A stretch of 64,000 nt of DNA from Dendrophyllia cribrosa (Eukaryota; Cnidaria; Anthozoa; Scleractinia; Dendrophylliidae): contig JAJLRJ010000014.1 of assembly GCA_024195265.1 (NCBI GenBank), positions 26,329,181 to 26,393,180 of the forward strand, in the 5' to 3' direction. The translations under genes were made by a program, and so were the position numbers. Below the pieces are notes generated by a model that was not told where the DNA came from, did not search any database, and saw only the letters and a program-made list of their open reading frames with translations. This document shows positions 1 to 11,961 of this stretch, piece by piece (the stretch's first letter is position 1; each line of letters starts with the position of its first letter).

Positions 1-75
1 ATATTTTACAAAATGAAATTTGGGATTTTTCTTGAATTTTGATTTTTGGCACTCTTGGGAGTTAAAGGGTTTAAA
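1..75. repeat. Right end of a CACTCCC-type TIR element
   Basis: The first 75 bases match the right half of a repeat seen in full at 4532-4740, ending in CTCTTGGGAGTTAAAGGGTT. The window edge cuts the rest. This family (left end AACCCTTTCACTCCCAGAGT) is one of the commonest repeats in the window. Confidence 0.8.
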
Positions 76-390
76 CCAAAAGTGTGGCCATTCAAATAAA
101 AACTCTTGAACAGAACTTTCATTTGGTTTTGTTGAAATTTGGTAGTTTTGTTCTTGGTCAGGAGCAAAGTAAGGAATATATATTTTTTAACCAGAGATTG
201 AGGTCACTTTCTTGATTTTTGTAACCGAGTGAGCTTACCAGGAAAACGTTTTCAGCGTGAATAAATTTTTGTGATAGCTTTACCCATTCTAATGATGAGC
301 ATATTGTGTGATGCTGTTTATTGTACATAACAAACCTTTCTGATTAAAGCTGTTGCATAGAAACCTATAATTCCACCATCCCTTAAATAT

Positions 391-1139
391 GTAAAATTCA
401 AGGGTTAAAGCACTGTTTACATATGCTGCCGTGGAGGCGCAAGTAGCGGTGTAGCGGTTAGCGCGTTGGACTTCAGATGTGATGGTCGGGGGTTCAAGGC
501 CTGGTCTCCGCCGTTGTGTTGTTTCCTTAGACAAGGAATTGTAGAATTCAAGGGTTAAAGCACTGTTTACATATGCTGCCGTGGAGGCGCAAGTAGCGGT
601 GTAGCGGTTAGCGCGTTGGTCTTCAGATCTGATGGTCGGGGGTTCAAGGCCTGGTCTCCGCCGTTGTGTTGTTTCCTTAGACAAGGAACTGTAGAATTCA
701 AGGGTTAAAGTACTGTTTATGTATGCTGCCGTGGAGGCGCAAGTAGCGGTGTAGCGGTTAGCGCGTTGGTCTTCAGATCTGATGGTCGGGGGTTCAAGGC
801 CTGGTCTCCGCCGTTGTGTTGTTTCCTTAGACAAGGAACTGTAGAATTCAAGGGTTAAAGCACTGTTTATATATGCTGCCGTGGAGGCGCAAGAAGCGGT
901 GTAGCGGTTAGCACGTTGCACTTCAGATGTGATGGTCGGGGGTTCAAGGCCTGGTCTCGGCCGTTGTGTTGTTTCCTTAGACAAGGAACTGTAGAATTCA
1001 AGGGTTAAAGCACTGTTTATATATGCTGCCGTGGAGGCGCAAGAAGCGGTGTAGCGGTTAGCACGTTGCACTTCAGATCTGAAGGTCGGTGGTTCAAGCC
1101 TGGTCTCGGCCGTCGTATTGTTTCCTTAGACAAGGAACT
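391..1139. repeat. Five tandem copies of a 150-bp tRNA-like unit
   Basis: Units start at 391, 541, 691, 841 and 991 with an exact 150-bp period and few differences; the last unit has a 1-bp deletion in its B-box-like part. Each unit carries TAGCGGTTAGCGCGTTGG, like a pol III A box, and about 45 bp later GGTTCAAGGCC, like a B box. This is the layout of a tRNA-derived SINE head. Because 150 is divisible by 3, the minus strand stays open for 260 codons as a 50-residue repeat; I treat that ORF as an artefact. Confidence 0.85.
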
Positions 1140-1140
1140 T

Positions 1141-1690
1141 TACCCCATATTGCCTCTCTCCACGTAGGTGTATAAATGGGTACCGGTGACATAATAGGGA
1201 GCTTATTTAAGCAACCACGACGGTGACGGCAGCGAGAACGGCACAAAACAATAGGTTTAATGAGCGAAGACAATGCCTCTGCACGTGCGTTTTACATTTT
1301 GGTACATTTCTTTGCCGTTCCCTGCAAAACAACAGCGTCAAATGATCAAATGAACCCACGACGGTTAATTTTTCTTTCTCCGTTTAAACGGGAAAGCCAT
1401 CCCTTTAAATTCAGCTAACTCAGTCACATTAGACAAACTAAACAAATTGGAACAACTGCAAAATAGTTTAAAATAGCGTGAATCCTTTTTTTCAACTGAC
1501 GTTTTCCTTGGCGTTGCCGTCGTCGTTGCTTAAGCTCCCTAATGCTGGGGGTAACCCTTTGATAGACTATCATCCGATGGAGAGGAGTTCTGGATGTTTC
1601 ACGCTACAGCTACTGGGTTAAATTCCGGCCGTGTGGGCTGCCGGGGACTCGTGTGCGGCGGCATTGAACTTTAACTACCCTATATATATG
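1141..1690 (-). mobile_element. SINE-like element split by a later insertion
   Basis: The flanks of the element at 1196-1540, read on the minus strand, join into one sequence that is closely similar to 32838-33010 (shared segments such as GGGTTACCCCCAGCATT and GGTACCCATTTATACACCT). The element is therefore an older SINE-like repeat interrupted once. Its outer boundaries are approximate. Confidence 0.65.
1196..1540. mobile_element. 345-bp TIR element (MITE) inside a SINE
   Basis: It begins AGGGAGCTTA and ends TAAGCTCCCT; the inverted ends extend through GCAACNACGACGG-type sequence for about 25 bp with a small indel. AAT lies on both sides, giving a probable 3-bp target-site duplication. The related SINE at 32838-33010 shows the uninterrupted site. 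There is no transposase ORF, so it is non-autonomous. Confidence 0.8.
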
Positions 1691-1859
1691 ATATGCTTTA
1701 GCCTTTTAAATTGAGTCGCTTTCTAATAGAAGACAAAGATCCTGCTATACCTAAATTCAATTCCGAGTGCATTAAATGAAAAAAAAAAAACTACATTCTG
1801 CACCCTAGCTGTACCAACTATTTTGCTGTACAAGGCGCGTGGCTTTAACTTTAGGAAAT

Positions 1860-2020
1860 GAATGCTATTGAGCAATACCTTCCTGTTGTGTCGTTTACTA
1901 TGCTGTACTGAAGTCTGGATCGATTCCAAACCTCTGACCATTCAGACGAAACTGAACTACTGAACAGTACTTTCCTATGGTATGTACTATTAATAATGCT
2001 TCACAAGGTGGTTCAGCATT
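1860..2020. repeat. Degenerate monomer of the CACTCCC-type element
   Basis: It contains diverged versions of the family's inner monomer: 'gtctggat', 'ctgaccattcagacgaaac', 'cagtactttcctatggt' and 'cacaaggtggttc'. It is an old fragment without recognisable TIRs. Confidence 0.45.
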
Positions 2021-2233
2021 TGTGGAAATGTAGGTGAAAACCTGAAGTATGTTGTTACACTGGTGTTCGTTTTGTGCTCTCAATATTATTTTTGTGCTTT
2101 AGTTATATCAGAGCCTTTTTAGTGGTGTATTCCGCTTACTTCAAATTATACCTTTTAACCGCTCATACCCCTTTAATTCACAGAATATTAAGGCTAGATA
2201 GAATCGTAATCCTTATTTTTAGTTGGAGGATAG

Positions 2234-2422
2234 AGGGACAGTATACCGGCTGATATCTTGTGTTTTCGTGATTATCTTGAAATAAGGAGTAAAAAAGCGA
2301 TAAAACTGATGAAAACAAAGAAACAAATGAAAGAGAAAAAATAACGGCTAAAACACTCTCACCCGGGGGGGGGGGGGGGGTACTCAACAAAGTTTGTATA
2401 GCCCATTATAGGGAGTACCCCC

Positions 2423-2456
<34 letters not shown>

Positions 2457-2694
2457 GCACTCTCACCAGAATGGCAATTTTAATTTCTGGACCGCCTGTC
2501 ACGAAATCAAATTTCTTGAAATGTAATCCACTTCTGTTCATGTTATCCTGTACTTTATCCCCAAGGTACTAGTTCTGTTTCGCTCGTATAATCTTTTTAT
2601 CCGATTAAGTCGTACATTTGGTGGCATTTTGCAATGTAACATGGACATTAGGTAAGCGAAATTTCGATATTACGGCGGCACACTCTCACTTTAA
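2234..2694. mobile_element. AAAGGGACA-type MITE, copy 1, interrupted
   Basis: This member of a MITE family (other copies at 3650, 23220, 40033 and 54565) runs from AGGGACAG to a degraded CACTCTCACTTTAA end. The inner landmarks are an 'accgcctgtcacgaaatcaaatt' block and a 'ggtggcattttgcaatgtaacatgg' block. A G/C-tract element interrupts it. Confidence 0.65.
2364..2457. mobile_element. Short G/C-tract foldback element
   Basis: A C-then-G tract followed by TACTC mirrors GGGAGTACCCCC followed by a long C tract ending in GGG. CACTCTCACC occurs directly on both sides (2354-2363 and 2458-2467) as a target-site duplication. At 94 bp it is an internally deleted relative of the elements at 41458 and 57696. 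Confidence 0.7.
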
Positions 2695-2699
2695 AAAGT

Positions 2700-3645
2700 G
2701 CTTTCTTTTATTTACAGTTTATGTGAGCATGGATCATTGCATGGTAGCTTAGCTTTTTCTTAGACTTCCTATGTGCCTACTCGGTATACTTTAATTATTT
2801 TCTGTTCTCCCTTGATTGAAGTATTTTATTGCTTGAACTAATATTGCTTTTTCCTCATTACAAAAGTTATGATTATTTAAACGAACAAGAGTTATTAGAT
2901 GGTTGTTTGAAATTCATCCGGAAATACTTGCCTACTTGTGGGACATTAAGTTCGAATAAAATAAATATTCTTTTTCATTAGTGTTGGGGCGACGACATAT
3001 GAAAATCAAGTACGAAAGAAATGTCTTTTTTCGCGCAAAAACTTAAACGTATGGAGATATGAGGTTTTGAAGTCTCAGTGAGATAAAGGTATATTGCTGT
3101 TGTAAGCGCAGTGAAGCTATAAACTGAACATAATAGATAAACCTATAACCGAAGTGTTACCTTATCTGTTCATTAACGTCAAATTCAATTGAATATAAGT
3201 GTTTGAAGATATTAATTTTCTCTTGAATGTGAGATGGTAAGTAACTCTTTAGAAAGATGGGATTGCCTGTAAAATGACTGTACATGTATGCTACCTAAAA
3301 GCTGCAGGATCTATATGTAAAGGTTTAAATGTATAACTTGTTTATGTGCTCTTAAACACTATATAGCCATGGCTTTTGCACGCCTTTTGGTAAAATGATG
3401 AAAAAGGAACCCTAATGGAATATAACATTTTTTCCAGAATCTGAGACAAAGATTGTAAACGCTTTTAGGGGCCATCGTTAGAACTGCATCGTGTTTTAGC
3501 AGACGCAATCAACCATATTTTTCTAGCGACTGTCCCAAGCAGAATCCATGATATGGACACCTGACTTATAATATTCGATGAATATTGCGAATATTAGAAG
3601 GATTGAGACAAAGATTTCAAGGCCATCGTACCCTAGTATCTTGAC
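2700..3645. other. No feature recognised
   Basis: This is AT-rich sequence with frequent stops in all frames. I see no exon, TIR or tandem repeat that I can defend. Confidence 0.5.
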
Positions 3646-3649
3646 AGAA

Positions 3650-3976
3650 CTGAATGTCGTTTTTTCATGATTATGTCGAGGAGCTTGCTTTAAGCTTGCT
3701 TTATTATCTTGATATGAACACAAAGAAATATGAACTAAAGAGGCTAAACAACCTCAAAATTCCACAAGAATAGCAACATTGATTTCTTGACCGTCTCTCA
3801 CGAAATCAAATTTATGAAATGCATCCATTTCCATCCTTGTAATCCTGCACTTTTCTCCAAACTACTGCTTCTGTTTTTCCTCTATGAATTTTTTTTATCC
3901 AATTTAGTTGTATATTTGGTGGCATTTGGCGATATAACATGGAAATTAAGTAAGCAAAATGTCGTTATTTTCGACC
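3650..3976. repeat. AAAGGGACA-type MITE, copy 2, partial
   Basis: It shares 'tcatgattatg', 'gcttgctttattat', 'cgtctctcacgaaatcaaatt', 'ctccaaactactgcttctg' and 'ggtggcatttggcgatataacatgg' with the other copies. Both ends are degraded. The short ORFs here are chance. Confidence 0.6.
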
Positions 3977-4531
3977 GAGAGTCTCGACCAGAATCAATCA
4001 TATCGACACCTGAAAAAACACAACTTCCTCCCATATGTTCATAATTTCCATACATAAGAAGAAATGTTTTGCTTATTTAATAATAATAAAAAAGAACCTT
4101 TTTTGCACGTTTTATCCTTTGTCTCGAAATAATACGCGCCAGTTCGTTTATAATATTACAATGAATAGAAAGAAAAATGAATAAAATACTCCCTTATATG
4201 AGAATTCGATGCTGTCAAGTCCTCAAACGTGCTTTTGATTTTTCAGTAATATGTCAAAAAGGTAATAAATTTTTGCGGAATCAAAAGCGTTTCTAAGCCG
4301 TTTCAAATCTAACATTGATAAAGATTTACAATCATACTTAAATTGCATTTTTTTTTAAAAATCAAAGTTTTATTTGTATGTGGGCAATAGATTGCACGAT
4401 AAAACTTTAACTGACTTAAAACTCATTAACAAGCAATATAAAAGTTGTCACAAAAACAAACTTTAATAATTGGGTTAAACGAAAGCACAATTAACATGGC
4501 GATGGCCGATGACATCTTGCGCACTGTTCGC
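3977..4531. other. No feature recognised
   Basis: This is AT-rich sequence with runs of T and A. No gene or repeat boundary can be supported. Confidence 0.5.
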
Positions 4532-4740
4532 AACCCTTTCACTCCCAGAGTCAATATGGTGACATGAAGTGTAGTTCTAACTTTTGAGTCTGTCAATGAA
4601 ATCCTATGGTGTGACCATTCAAATGAAACCTCTTCGGCAGTACTTTCGCATGGTGCCATTTGTTTTTCAATATTTTACAAAATGAGAGTTGGGATTTTTC
4701 TTGAAGTTTGACATTTGGCACTCTTGGGAGTTAAAGGATT
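4532..4740. mobile_element. CACTCCC-type TIR element, full length
   Basis: It starts AACCCTTTCACTCCCAGAGT and ends ACTCTTGGGAGTTAAAGGAT, giving imperfect inverted ends of about 20 bp over 209 bp. Inner landmarks are 'aacttttgagtctgt', 'tgtgaccattcaaatgaaac' and 'caatattttacaaaatga'. It has no coding capacity and serves as the type copy for this family. Confidence 0.8.
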
Positions 4741-5129
4741 TCAATTGTATGTATGTAAAGGACTTCTTGATCTTTTTATTCGCACGGAATATTTTCTCTT
4801 TATGCCTCAAAGAAAACCTTTATTTCATTTCCGTGCGGGATTCATCACATCCTCTACACAACAAATTAAAAAAGGAAAAGAAGGTATCGGATAACTCAAA
4901 ATAAACTTCATCACGTCTGAAAACTGTTGTCCTCGTTTTGCGGTAGAAACTATTAAATTAGTACGTCTGTTACTTTTAGTTATAGGATTTAACTTGTCAC
5001 ATTTAAGAAAAGCCATACAAAATCTAATTTCCTGTAATTTTAAATAATTTAGCCTTTATTAGTTGCTTTGTCCAGCAAGCAGTGATTTATACAATCGAAC
5101 TCTTTCGGCCGGGAAAAATGGAGGTTTTG

Positions 5130-5530
5130 TTTCTTTGTAGTCAAACCATTGACCACTTTTGTGCAGCTTAATTTAATTTTAAAAGCTATAACTATGCTTA
5201 CGCCCTTTCTCTTTGCTATGAAGAGTCCATTTGAGCTCGTTTTGTTCCTTTGTAGTCAAACCGTTGATCAATATAGGGCAGCTTAATTTTTGAAAGCTAA
5301 CGCCTCTTCTCTGCTGTGAAGATGCCCATTTGAGCTCGTTTTGTTCCTTTGCAGTCAAACCGTTGATCATTATAGTGCCGCTTAATTTTGAAAGTTAACG
5401 CCTCTTCTCTTTGCTGCGAAGATGCCCATTTGAGCTCGTTTGTTCTTTTGCAGTCAAACCGTTGACCATTATAGTGCAGCTTAATTTTGAAAGCTAACGC
5501 CTTTTCTCTTTGCTGTGAACCGAAGAGCCC
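5130..5530. repeat. About four tandem copies of a 99-bp unit
   Basis: The landmark GTCAAACC.TTGA recurs at 5150, 5255, 5354 and 5453 (spacings 105, 99 and 99). Each unit also has 'cttaattttgaaagctaacgcc', 'tctttgctgtgaagatgcc' and 'catttgagctcgtttt'. The minus-strand ORFs here simply read the repeat. Confidence 0.8.
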
Positions 5531-5816
5531 ATTTAAACGTAACGAGAGAAGGCATTTACAGTGACAAAAGGGACACAAAAGATCCCCCATGCTTTCCTGT
5601 TTGAGTTTCTCTTCGGATTCTTTTCATCTGCGTCGACGTTGATCGAAATTTGAACGCACTTTATATTTTGCAATTAGTTATAGAGATTTATCTTTGGCAC
5701 TGAATTTCTAATGGTAAAAAAATTTGTCCTTTTCTTAACAGTTTTGTTTTGATCTAAGTGCGCATTTGAATTTGATGGTCCATCAAAAGAATCATTCGTT
5801 TTGAGGGGAGTCTTGG

Positions 5817-6345
5817 ATTACAACGAACAAAGCAAGTTCTCGACTTATTTTTTTGCTTTGTGAACATGTATCAACTTCTACACCCTAAATAACAACCATT
5901 TATTTTATTGTTATCATTTTTTTCACTACAAAAAAATTGTGGTTCACTTCGTCGTTTCAGATCGCCGAAGTCACTGAATTACAACGAACAAAGAAAGTTC
6001 TGACCTATTTTTTTTGCTTAGTGAACATGTATCAACTTTTATTCGAAAATGATAACCACTATTTTTTTTTTCACTACAAAAACATTGAGGTTCACTTAGT
6101 CGTTTCAGATCGCCTGCGAGCAGCATACCGAATTCAAGTCATTGAATTATAACGAACAAAGGAAATGCTGACTGACTGATTTTTTCTTTTTTTTTTTGCT
6201 TAGTGCCGTAGCATGTATCAACTTCACTCGTAAATAAGAACCACATATTTAATTATTATAATTCTATTCTTTCACTGCAAAAAAATTTGTTCACTTCGTC
6301 GTTTCAGATCGCCGGTGAAGCAGCACACCGAATTCAAGTCATTCT
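5817..6345. repeat. Three tandem copies of a 160-167-bp unit
   Basis: Units begin at ATTANAACGAACAAAG (about 5817, 5978 and 6145) and contain 'gaacatgtatcaacttct', a T/A-rich core, 'tttcactacaaaaa' and 'ggttcactt.gtcgtttcagatcgcc'. The third unit carries a poly-T expansion. Confidence 0.8.
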
Positions 6346-6414
6346 TCCGTTACACTGATAATTTATACTTGTGACATCTTTTTGTCTTCATCAGGGCTAG
6401 GCTAGTCTCCCACA

Positions 6415-6480
6415 CAGCCGTTATTTGTCTCGTTACGCAACGTGGGGAGGAGCGTTGCGTGACGAGACAAATAACGGCTG
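6415..6480. repeat. Foldback with 28-bp arms
   Basis: CAGCCGTTATTTGTCTCG at 6415 continues to a 28-bp arm (to 6442) that is inverted at 6453-6480 with one mismatch around a 10-bp loop. It is probably a miniature TIR element; its transcript would form a stable hairpin. Confidence 0.75.
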
Positions 6481-6527
6481 ATATTATTCACATTGTTTGT
6501 GACAAAAACATAGCCTCAACTGCACTT

Positions 6528-6665
6528 TTAACAGCCAGGACGTTCGTGCTAATTGTTTATGCGCATCCTTACTGCGCACGCAATTCATGTCGCAACGCCA
6601 ATGCTTCGTCATGTACGAGCGCGCGCAAGGAAAGAAATCTAAACACATAAAGGGTTAGTAGCCGT
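6528..6665. repeat. Fragment of a GGACGTTCGCGC-type element
   Basis: It contains GGACGTTCGTGCTAATTG, 'tatgcgcatccttactgcgcacgcaatt' and 'ataaagggttagtagccgttgcg', all shared in reverse orientation with the right parts of the elements at 13394-14015 and 40756-41420. Confidence 0.65.
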
Positions 6666-8689
6666 TGCGTTAACTTTGCTTAGATTTAACTCCCTTGGAT
6701 GGTCGGTGACCTCTACATTTTTAGAAGATAATTTTCTTTTCCAATCCACGAATTTTATAACTCTTCCATTTTTGAATATTTGGTGTTATTTGGCGATATG
6801 ACGTGGAAATAAGCTAAGCGAAAGTTTGTCATAACCGCCTTCTATATCATGCTAAACAGTGCATTGTGTCTGTTGTTAATAACAGCGGTCATGCGATGGT
6901 CGCACTTTGGAGTTTATTCACGTTCAGGTGCACCAGTTCGAATCATCCGTTACGATGTCATAAAAAGGGTATCCGGCGCAGAGGATATCAGCAATGTACT
7001 CATCTAACAGGCTTAAAGTAATCTCCTAGGTTAAATCAGTTTTGAACGAGAAATTACTAACAGCAAGAAACGTAGTCCTGGCCAGTTCGGATGTATGACC
7101 TGCCTGCATGCTTCGGCAGTGAACCGAAGTACATGAATTACCACAATTTAAGCTGTACATTTTTCACTTCAGCTTAAGGTTCACAACGGCATCCGCTGTT
7201 TTACCCGCGTTAGGAAGGCTGAGTTTCGTGTCACTCACCAACCCATGCATCTTGTCAAAACATTGGACATTTTTTAAACGCTTTCAGTTTCCATGGGTAG
7301 GCTCTGGAATAAAAGATCGAGGCAAACATTTCTAAAACTTTATTACCTAAAAGTCTCAAGGCCCATATTCTGTCATAAAAATGTTGTTTAAAATAATAGT
7401 CACAAAATGTGCTACAGGAAAGAACTGCTAGGCAATACTGAGCGCTCATTTGAATTTCACACATTTTACCTTTCATGCACAGAGTCAACATTCAGAGCCT
7501 CACAACACAACTCAAGGTCCTTTATGTTTGACTCGAAAAATTGGACTTTAAAGTCGAACTTTTCCTCAAGGCAGATTAAGATGGTACCACTGTTACTTAT
7601 TTATAACTGTTGCATGCGACTTTTGCAGCGCAATGCTCGCGTCTTACCAAAATCGTATCAGTACGACTTCGCTTGTGCGAGATTGTTCTTCGCTACGATG
7701 TGTCGTAGAGTTTGAACATACATCACGGTTTCAAAACCACAACATTTTTCATGCCGTTCGAGATAGTCGTACGCCAGTTGTAGGTTTAATCAGTTACACC
7801 ATTTGCACGCGAAGGTTAATCTAAGCATATCGCATGCGACAAAGTTGTACCATCTAAATCGGCCTTTAGGGACACCTTTATGTTTAATACGGTCACATCA
7901 CTTGGTCCGCAAAAGAGCAAAACATTTATGTACTCTTCCTCTGCAGCGTGGACACTTTGGGCTGTTGTCCCTTTGGTGCCCATATTAGGGACACTGACTG
8001 TATTTTCTTTTTATCGACTGTAACAGGTTTGCGATAATAGATGCTTTTTGCAGTGCTTTCATATTTTCCTTGTTTTAAAAGGCTCTTCAGCTGTTTGTCG
8101 ATATGAATTAAGGTAATCTTCTCGTGACATGAAACCAAGAATTTTTTCCAAACTGTTGGTTGCTTAGGTGTGGCTCTTAACCTAGCAGAACTGATAAATG
8201 AGCAAAGTAGGCTGTATTTTGTCAGCTGCATTGATGAATAGCAAGATTACAACAGGAACTGAAGAAACCTATTTTGCAAAGACAACTACAGAAGCATAAT
8301 CAACTTTGGACACTTCATGGTTATTATTAATGTTGGCTGATAATCGAGCGTTTTATTCATAGCAAAGTCCCACCTTTTGAAACACAATAAAAAGTGGTAC
8401 AAAGGGATAAAACTCATCGACAATCTCTTTTTGCATGGACAAACAACTGCTTTTATTGAATATCCAAAGATAAAGCCCTCTATTTCGCTAGGTAAGCAGC
8501 GCGTAGGTTATGCTAATTACCTCCATCAATTCTCACCTCGTGGGAGAGAATTCTTTTTTTGCTGCGATAGCCGCAACCCAGAAGACCGATGCCAAACCTA
8601 CATTTTCAAATGACACCAAAGTACACATCAAAAAATGTTTCTCTAAAATTCCACTTGGAAAATATTTTAAACAACAAACAGCTTTACAG
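6666..8689. other. Unannotated stretch
   Basis: There are several overlapping short ORFs on both strands, none with recognisable domains, codon bias or splice partners. I see no clear repeat. Confidence 0.4.
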
Positions 8690-8955
8690 GAGAGAACTAC
8701 ACAAGGGCTTTCATTTGAATGGTCACACTTGAGGGTTCTTTCCGCACTCAAAAGTTAGGAGCCGCCTCGTGTAGCATAAAAAATACAGCCCAACAGCTTT
8801 CACTTGAATGTTTTAAATTTAGGATTTCATAAATGCAATCAAAAGTCAAAACAACTCTGGCGATACAGTAAACAGTGTCACATACAGACATTGCTCGATA
8901 GCTTTCATTTGAATGGTCGTTCTTCAGGATTTCATTCACATAAACTGACAAAATA
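8690..8955 (-). repeat. Degenerate tandem monomers of the CACTCCC-type element
   Basis: 'ctttcatttgaatggtc' or close variants recur at about 8709, 8800 and 8900 in reverse orientation, with 'gtgt..catacaga' and 'aggatttcat.ca' between them. This indicates about three copies of the roughly 90-bp inner monomer without complete TIR ends. Confidence 0.55.
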
Positions 8956-10705
8956 GGGAAAGTTTAAACTTGAACCCAGGAGTGTGAGTTTATGAGGGGG
9001 ATGCGATACACCTTTGGTGCGATAAATAAAAGAATTCATAGCAATGATTATATGTTACGAAAGTTGCTTTCCCTTTGGAATAAACCATCTACCAGTTGTA
9101 GAGTTTTTGGCGAATAAATTTCTTCAGGAGAACAAAGACACGATGCTCCTTGTTGATGTAACAGCTTTTAAATACCAAGATGAAACCTCCCTCGTAAATC
9201 AACGTCTACTTTTTCTTCATCATTAATTTCTTCTTCTTTCCCATTAGTTTAAGAAAACGTTTTCTGAAATAGTGACATGAGAGCTAATGAATGACCTGGT
9301 GTAGGTGTAGTTACTGACTTAGCTATGAGCATGCTTTAGGCTATATTCTCCCAGGAAAAATGGAATCCAGACTCGTTCAGCCCCTTTTTTACACATTAAG
9401 AACATACAATACTGAGTTTAAAATGGATATCGTTGTAGTAAAACAGTCTATTCTTCCCTTTTGCATCCATGAATGCCTCATCTCAGCAGAATTCTGTATC
9501 CTGCTGTGTAAACATAACCATTATTATTTTGCGTAGCATAATTAATTCTAGAAGCCGCCTGCAAAATATGTTTAATCATTTAAGCCTTTTATTTCGAATT
9601 ATTGATCGTGTAGAAAACAGCTTTCTTGTCATTGTCTGAACTTTGTCTCGGGCAATTAATCCTTTCTAAATTGCTTTTGCACTTTTCATTTTCAACAAAG
9701 GACTCCCTATTTTCTATCCTGAAGGTAATTTTAAAGTAAAAAAGACGTTTTATTGTAACAATCTGTGCCGTAAGGGAATACAAAGAGAATTCGTGAGACA
9801 TTCCTTTTGTAAGAACAAGCTCATTAACTTGACATTAAATGCGACTGCATTGATCACTTTGAGATTAAAGAATGAAGCCCTTCATATAAAAATTTAAAAC
9901 GCAAAAATAAACTGATTTCAATTTCGTAAATTCTGAGAGTTTAACGAGCAACTGAATAATCAGCCGAGGAGAAATGCCATTATTGGTTCATAATAGCTTT
10001 AACCGGTGGCAAAAATAAACACTTGTAAAGCACGCACAAATTTGTTCGATTCTATGCAAATAATAAATATCACAATTAAAAAAATGTAGGTCTTTTGCCG
10101 CTCCCAATATATAACCACACCTAAAACATTGTTAAGTTCTAATTTAAAAAAATTTAAATATAAAAACTTATACTGACTAAAAATTTGACATTAACGCAAT
10201 TTTGTTTGCCTGTTTTGTCAACAACCGTCCTAATTAAGACAAATGACAGTGAATTTATTTAAACAGCGATTAATTAAAAACGCAAAAGCTGTATTTTTTG
10301 TTGGCACGAGACTTTAAACACTGCTTATTTTTGTTGTACATCACAGACGTGGAACAATTTGCAATTAACGAAGTCAGAATATTGGAAAACTCCTCTATGT
10401 CCTTCTCTATTTATATTTTCATAAATTTCTTGTTCTTTATGGTCATTTTGGAGAATACATTTAGGAAAACTTCAGTTGTTTGAATAGTTTTTAACATTGA
10501 CAAATGATGTTTGTTCATCGAAAAATTTGTTAGTTTAAGCAAAGAAGCTGTTATCTTCTTATTGCACTTTTATCATGTAAAATCACTGAATGTATTGAAT
10601 TATTTCTGACTTAATATTTTATACATTTTCCTGTCCTTTCAGGTAACAATGTTAGGGTAACCCCAATGATATGAGTCATTTTAAACTTCGGCCGATAGTG
10701 TTTGT
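8956..10705. other. AT-rich intergenic stretch
   Basis: Very AT-rich, especially 9880-10500. No ORF, repeat or splice-bounded exon can be supported. Confidence 0.45.
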
Positions 10706-10710
10706 TTAAC

Positions 10711-10918
10711 CCTTTCACTCCCAAGAGTGCCAAAAATCAAAATTCAAGAAAAATCCCAAATTTCATTTTGTAAAATATTGAAAAACAAATGGTACCATGT
10801 AAAAGTACTGCTGAAGAGGTTTCATTTGAATGGTCTCACCATAGGATTTCGTTGACAGACTCAAAAGTTAGAACTACACTACATGTCTCCATAATTGACT
10901 CTGGGAGGGAAAGGGTTA
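10711..10918 (-). mobile_element. CACTCCC-type TIR element, inverted copy
   Basis: It runs from AACCCTTTCACTCCCAAGAG to GACTCTGGGAGGGAAAGGGTT and is the reverse orientation of the copy at 4532-4740. All inner landmarks are present, so it looks fairly young. Confidence 0.8.
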
Positions 10919-11960
10919 ATTAAGTGGCAAAGTGAATAATGATGGTTGGAGGGTTGGTTAGCAACCCCAGCTTCCCTCCAAATCAAATTCAGTTTATAAC
11001 ACTTATAAAATCCTAATACACCTTCTTATGAAAACTCAGCATTAAGAGAATAAAAAAATTGCGGCGGCTTCAGGCAATTAAAATTCGCCGGCCTTGATTT
11101 ATGTTCATGTGTATTCACGAAAGAAATTGATGATTTTATGAAAGAAATTGCGGGTTTTTTTATGATGTAAATGGCCATAACAATTACGTTAATTGATTGT
11201 GGAAAATATTGATTAAACAAATACAAGCTTTAACCAATAAGTAAAATAACCTCAAAGTGATAAAAGCTATCGACGGATATTTTTTTTGATGTTCTTGTTG
11301 TTTTGTTAGTTAATGGAAGTAGATTAATAAATTATTTCGTTATTGCTTCATTATAAACGGTAAGAAATACAGCTAAAAATAGGTAGCAGTCTCAAATTCG
11401 CAACAGGATTCTTAAAAATATAAAGTATTATGGGTTGGAATTGGGATGGCGAATCCAGGACGTAGCGTAATGTATGGGTTGAGTTTGTTGTTTCTTCTCA
11501 TCCTTGCTTTGTTTTTCAGGATTTCCGGTTTTCTCCTTTTCTTAAAAACCAACTTTTTTAAATTCTAATTCCATCTGAAAAACACGTTCACGCTTGAACA
11601 AGTTCTTGAAGTGCTCTGACAAAGTTAAACAAGTTAATCTTTTTTATCCTTGCATCTTTACTCATCTTTTCTAAAGACATTAAAACTGTCTATAATTTCA
11701 TTTTCGGTTTGCTATAATCTATGAAAGTTATTCTGTTTCTCGATGCATTATTTCGTGATTCGTGCTAATATTCTGAATAATTTTAAATATAAAACTTAAA
11801 ATTTAAATGAAATATTCACTGATGGTAAAATCTCACGTACAGTTAAACGTTCCCTTGTGAACACCACCATAATATGAACACTTCTTTATTTTCGACAGTC
11901 TACTTGTTCCTGTAGAATACGTACAATGTTGAAAATAACTGGGTCTCTCACAGCCAAACA
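10919..11960. other. AT-rich intergenic stretch
   Basis: No gene or repeat boundary recognised; the short ORFs have no domain signature. Confidence 0.45.
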
Positions 11961-11961
11961 T

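Noticed and set aside
289..1071. 260-codon repeat protein on the minus strand
   Set aside because: It is the reading of a 150-bp DNA repeat with tRNA-like boxes; the 50-residue period is explained by the DNA period.
391..6345. CRISPR array
   Set aside because: The repeats are 99-167-bp direct tandems without spacers, in eukaryotic sequence.
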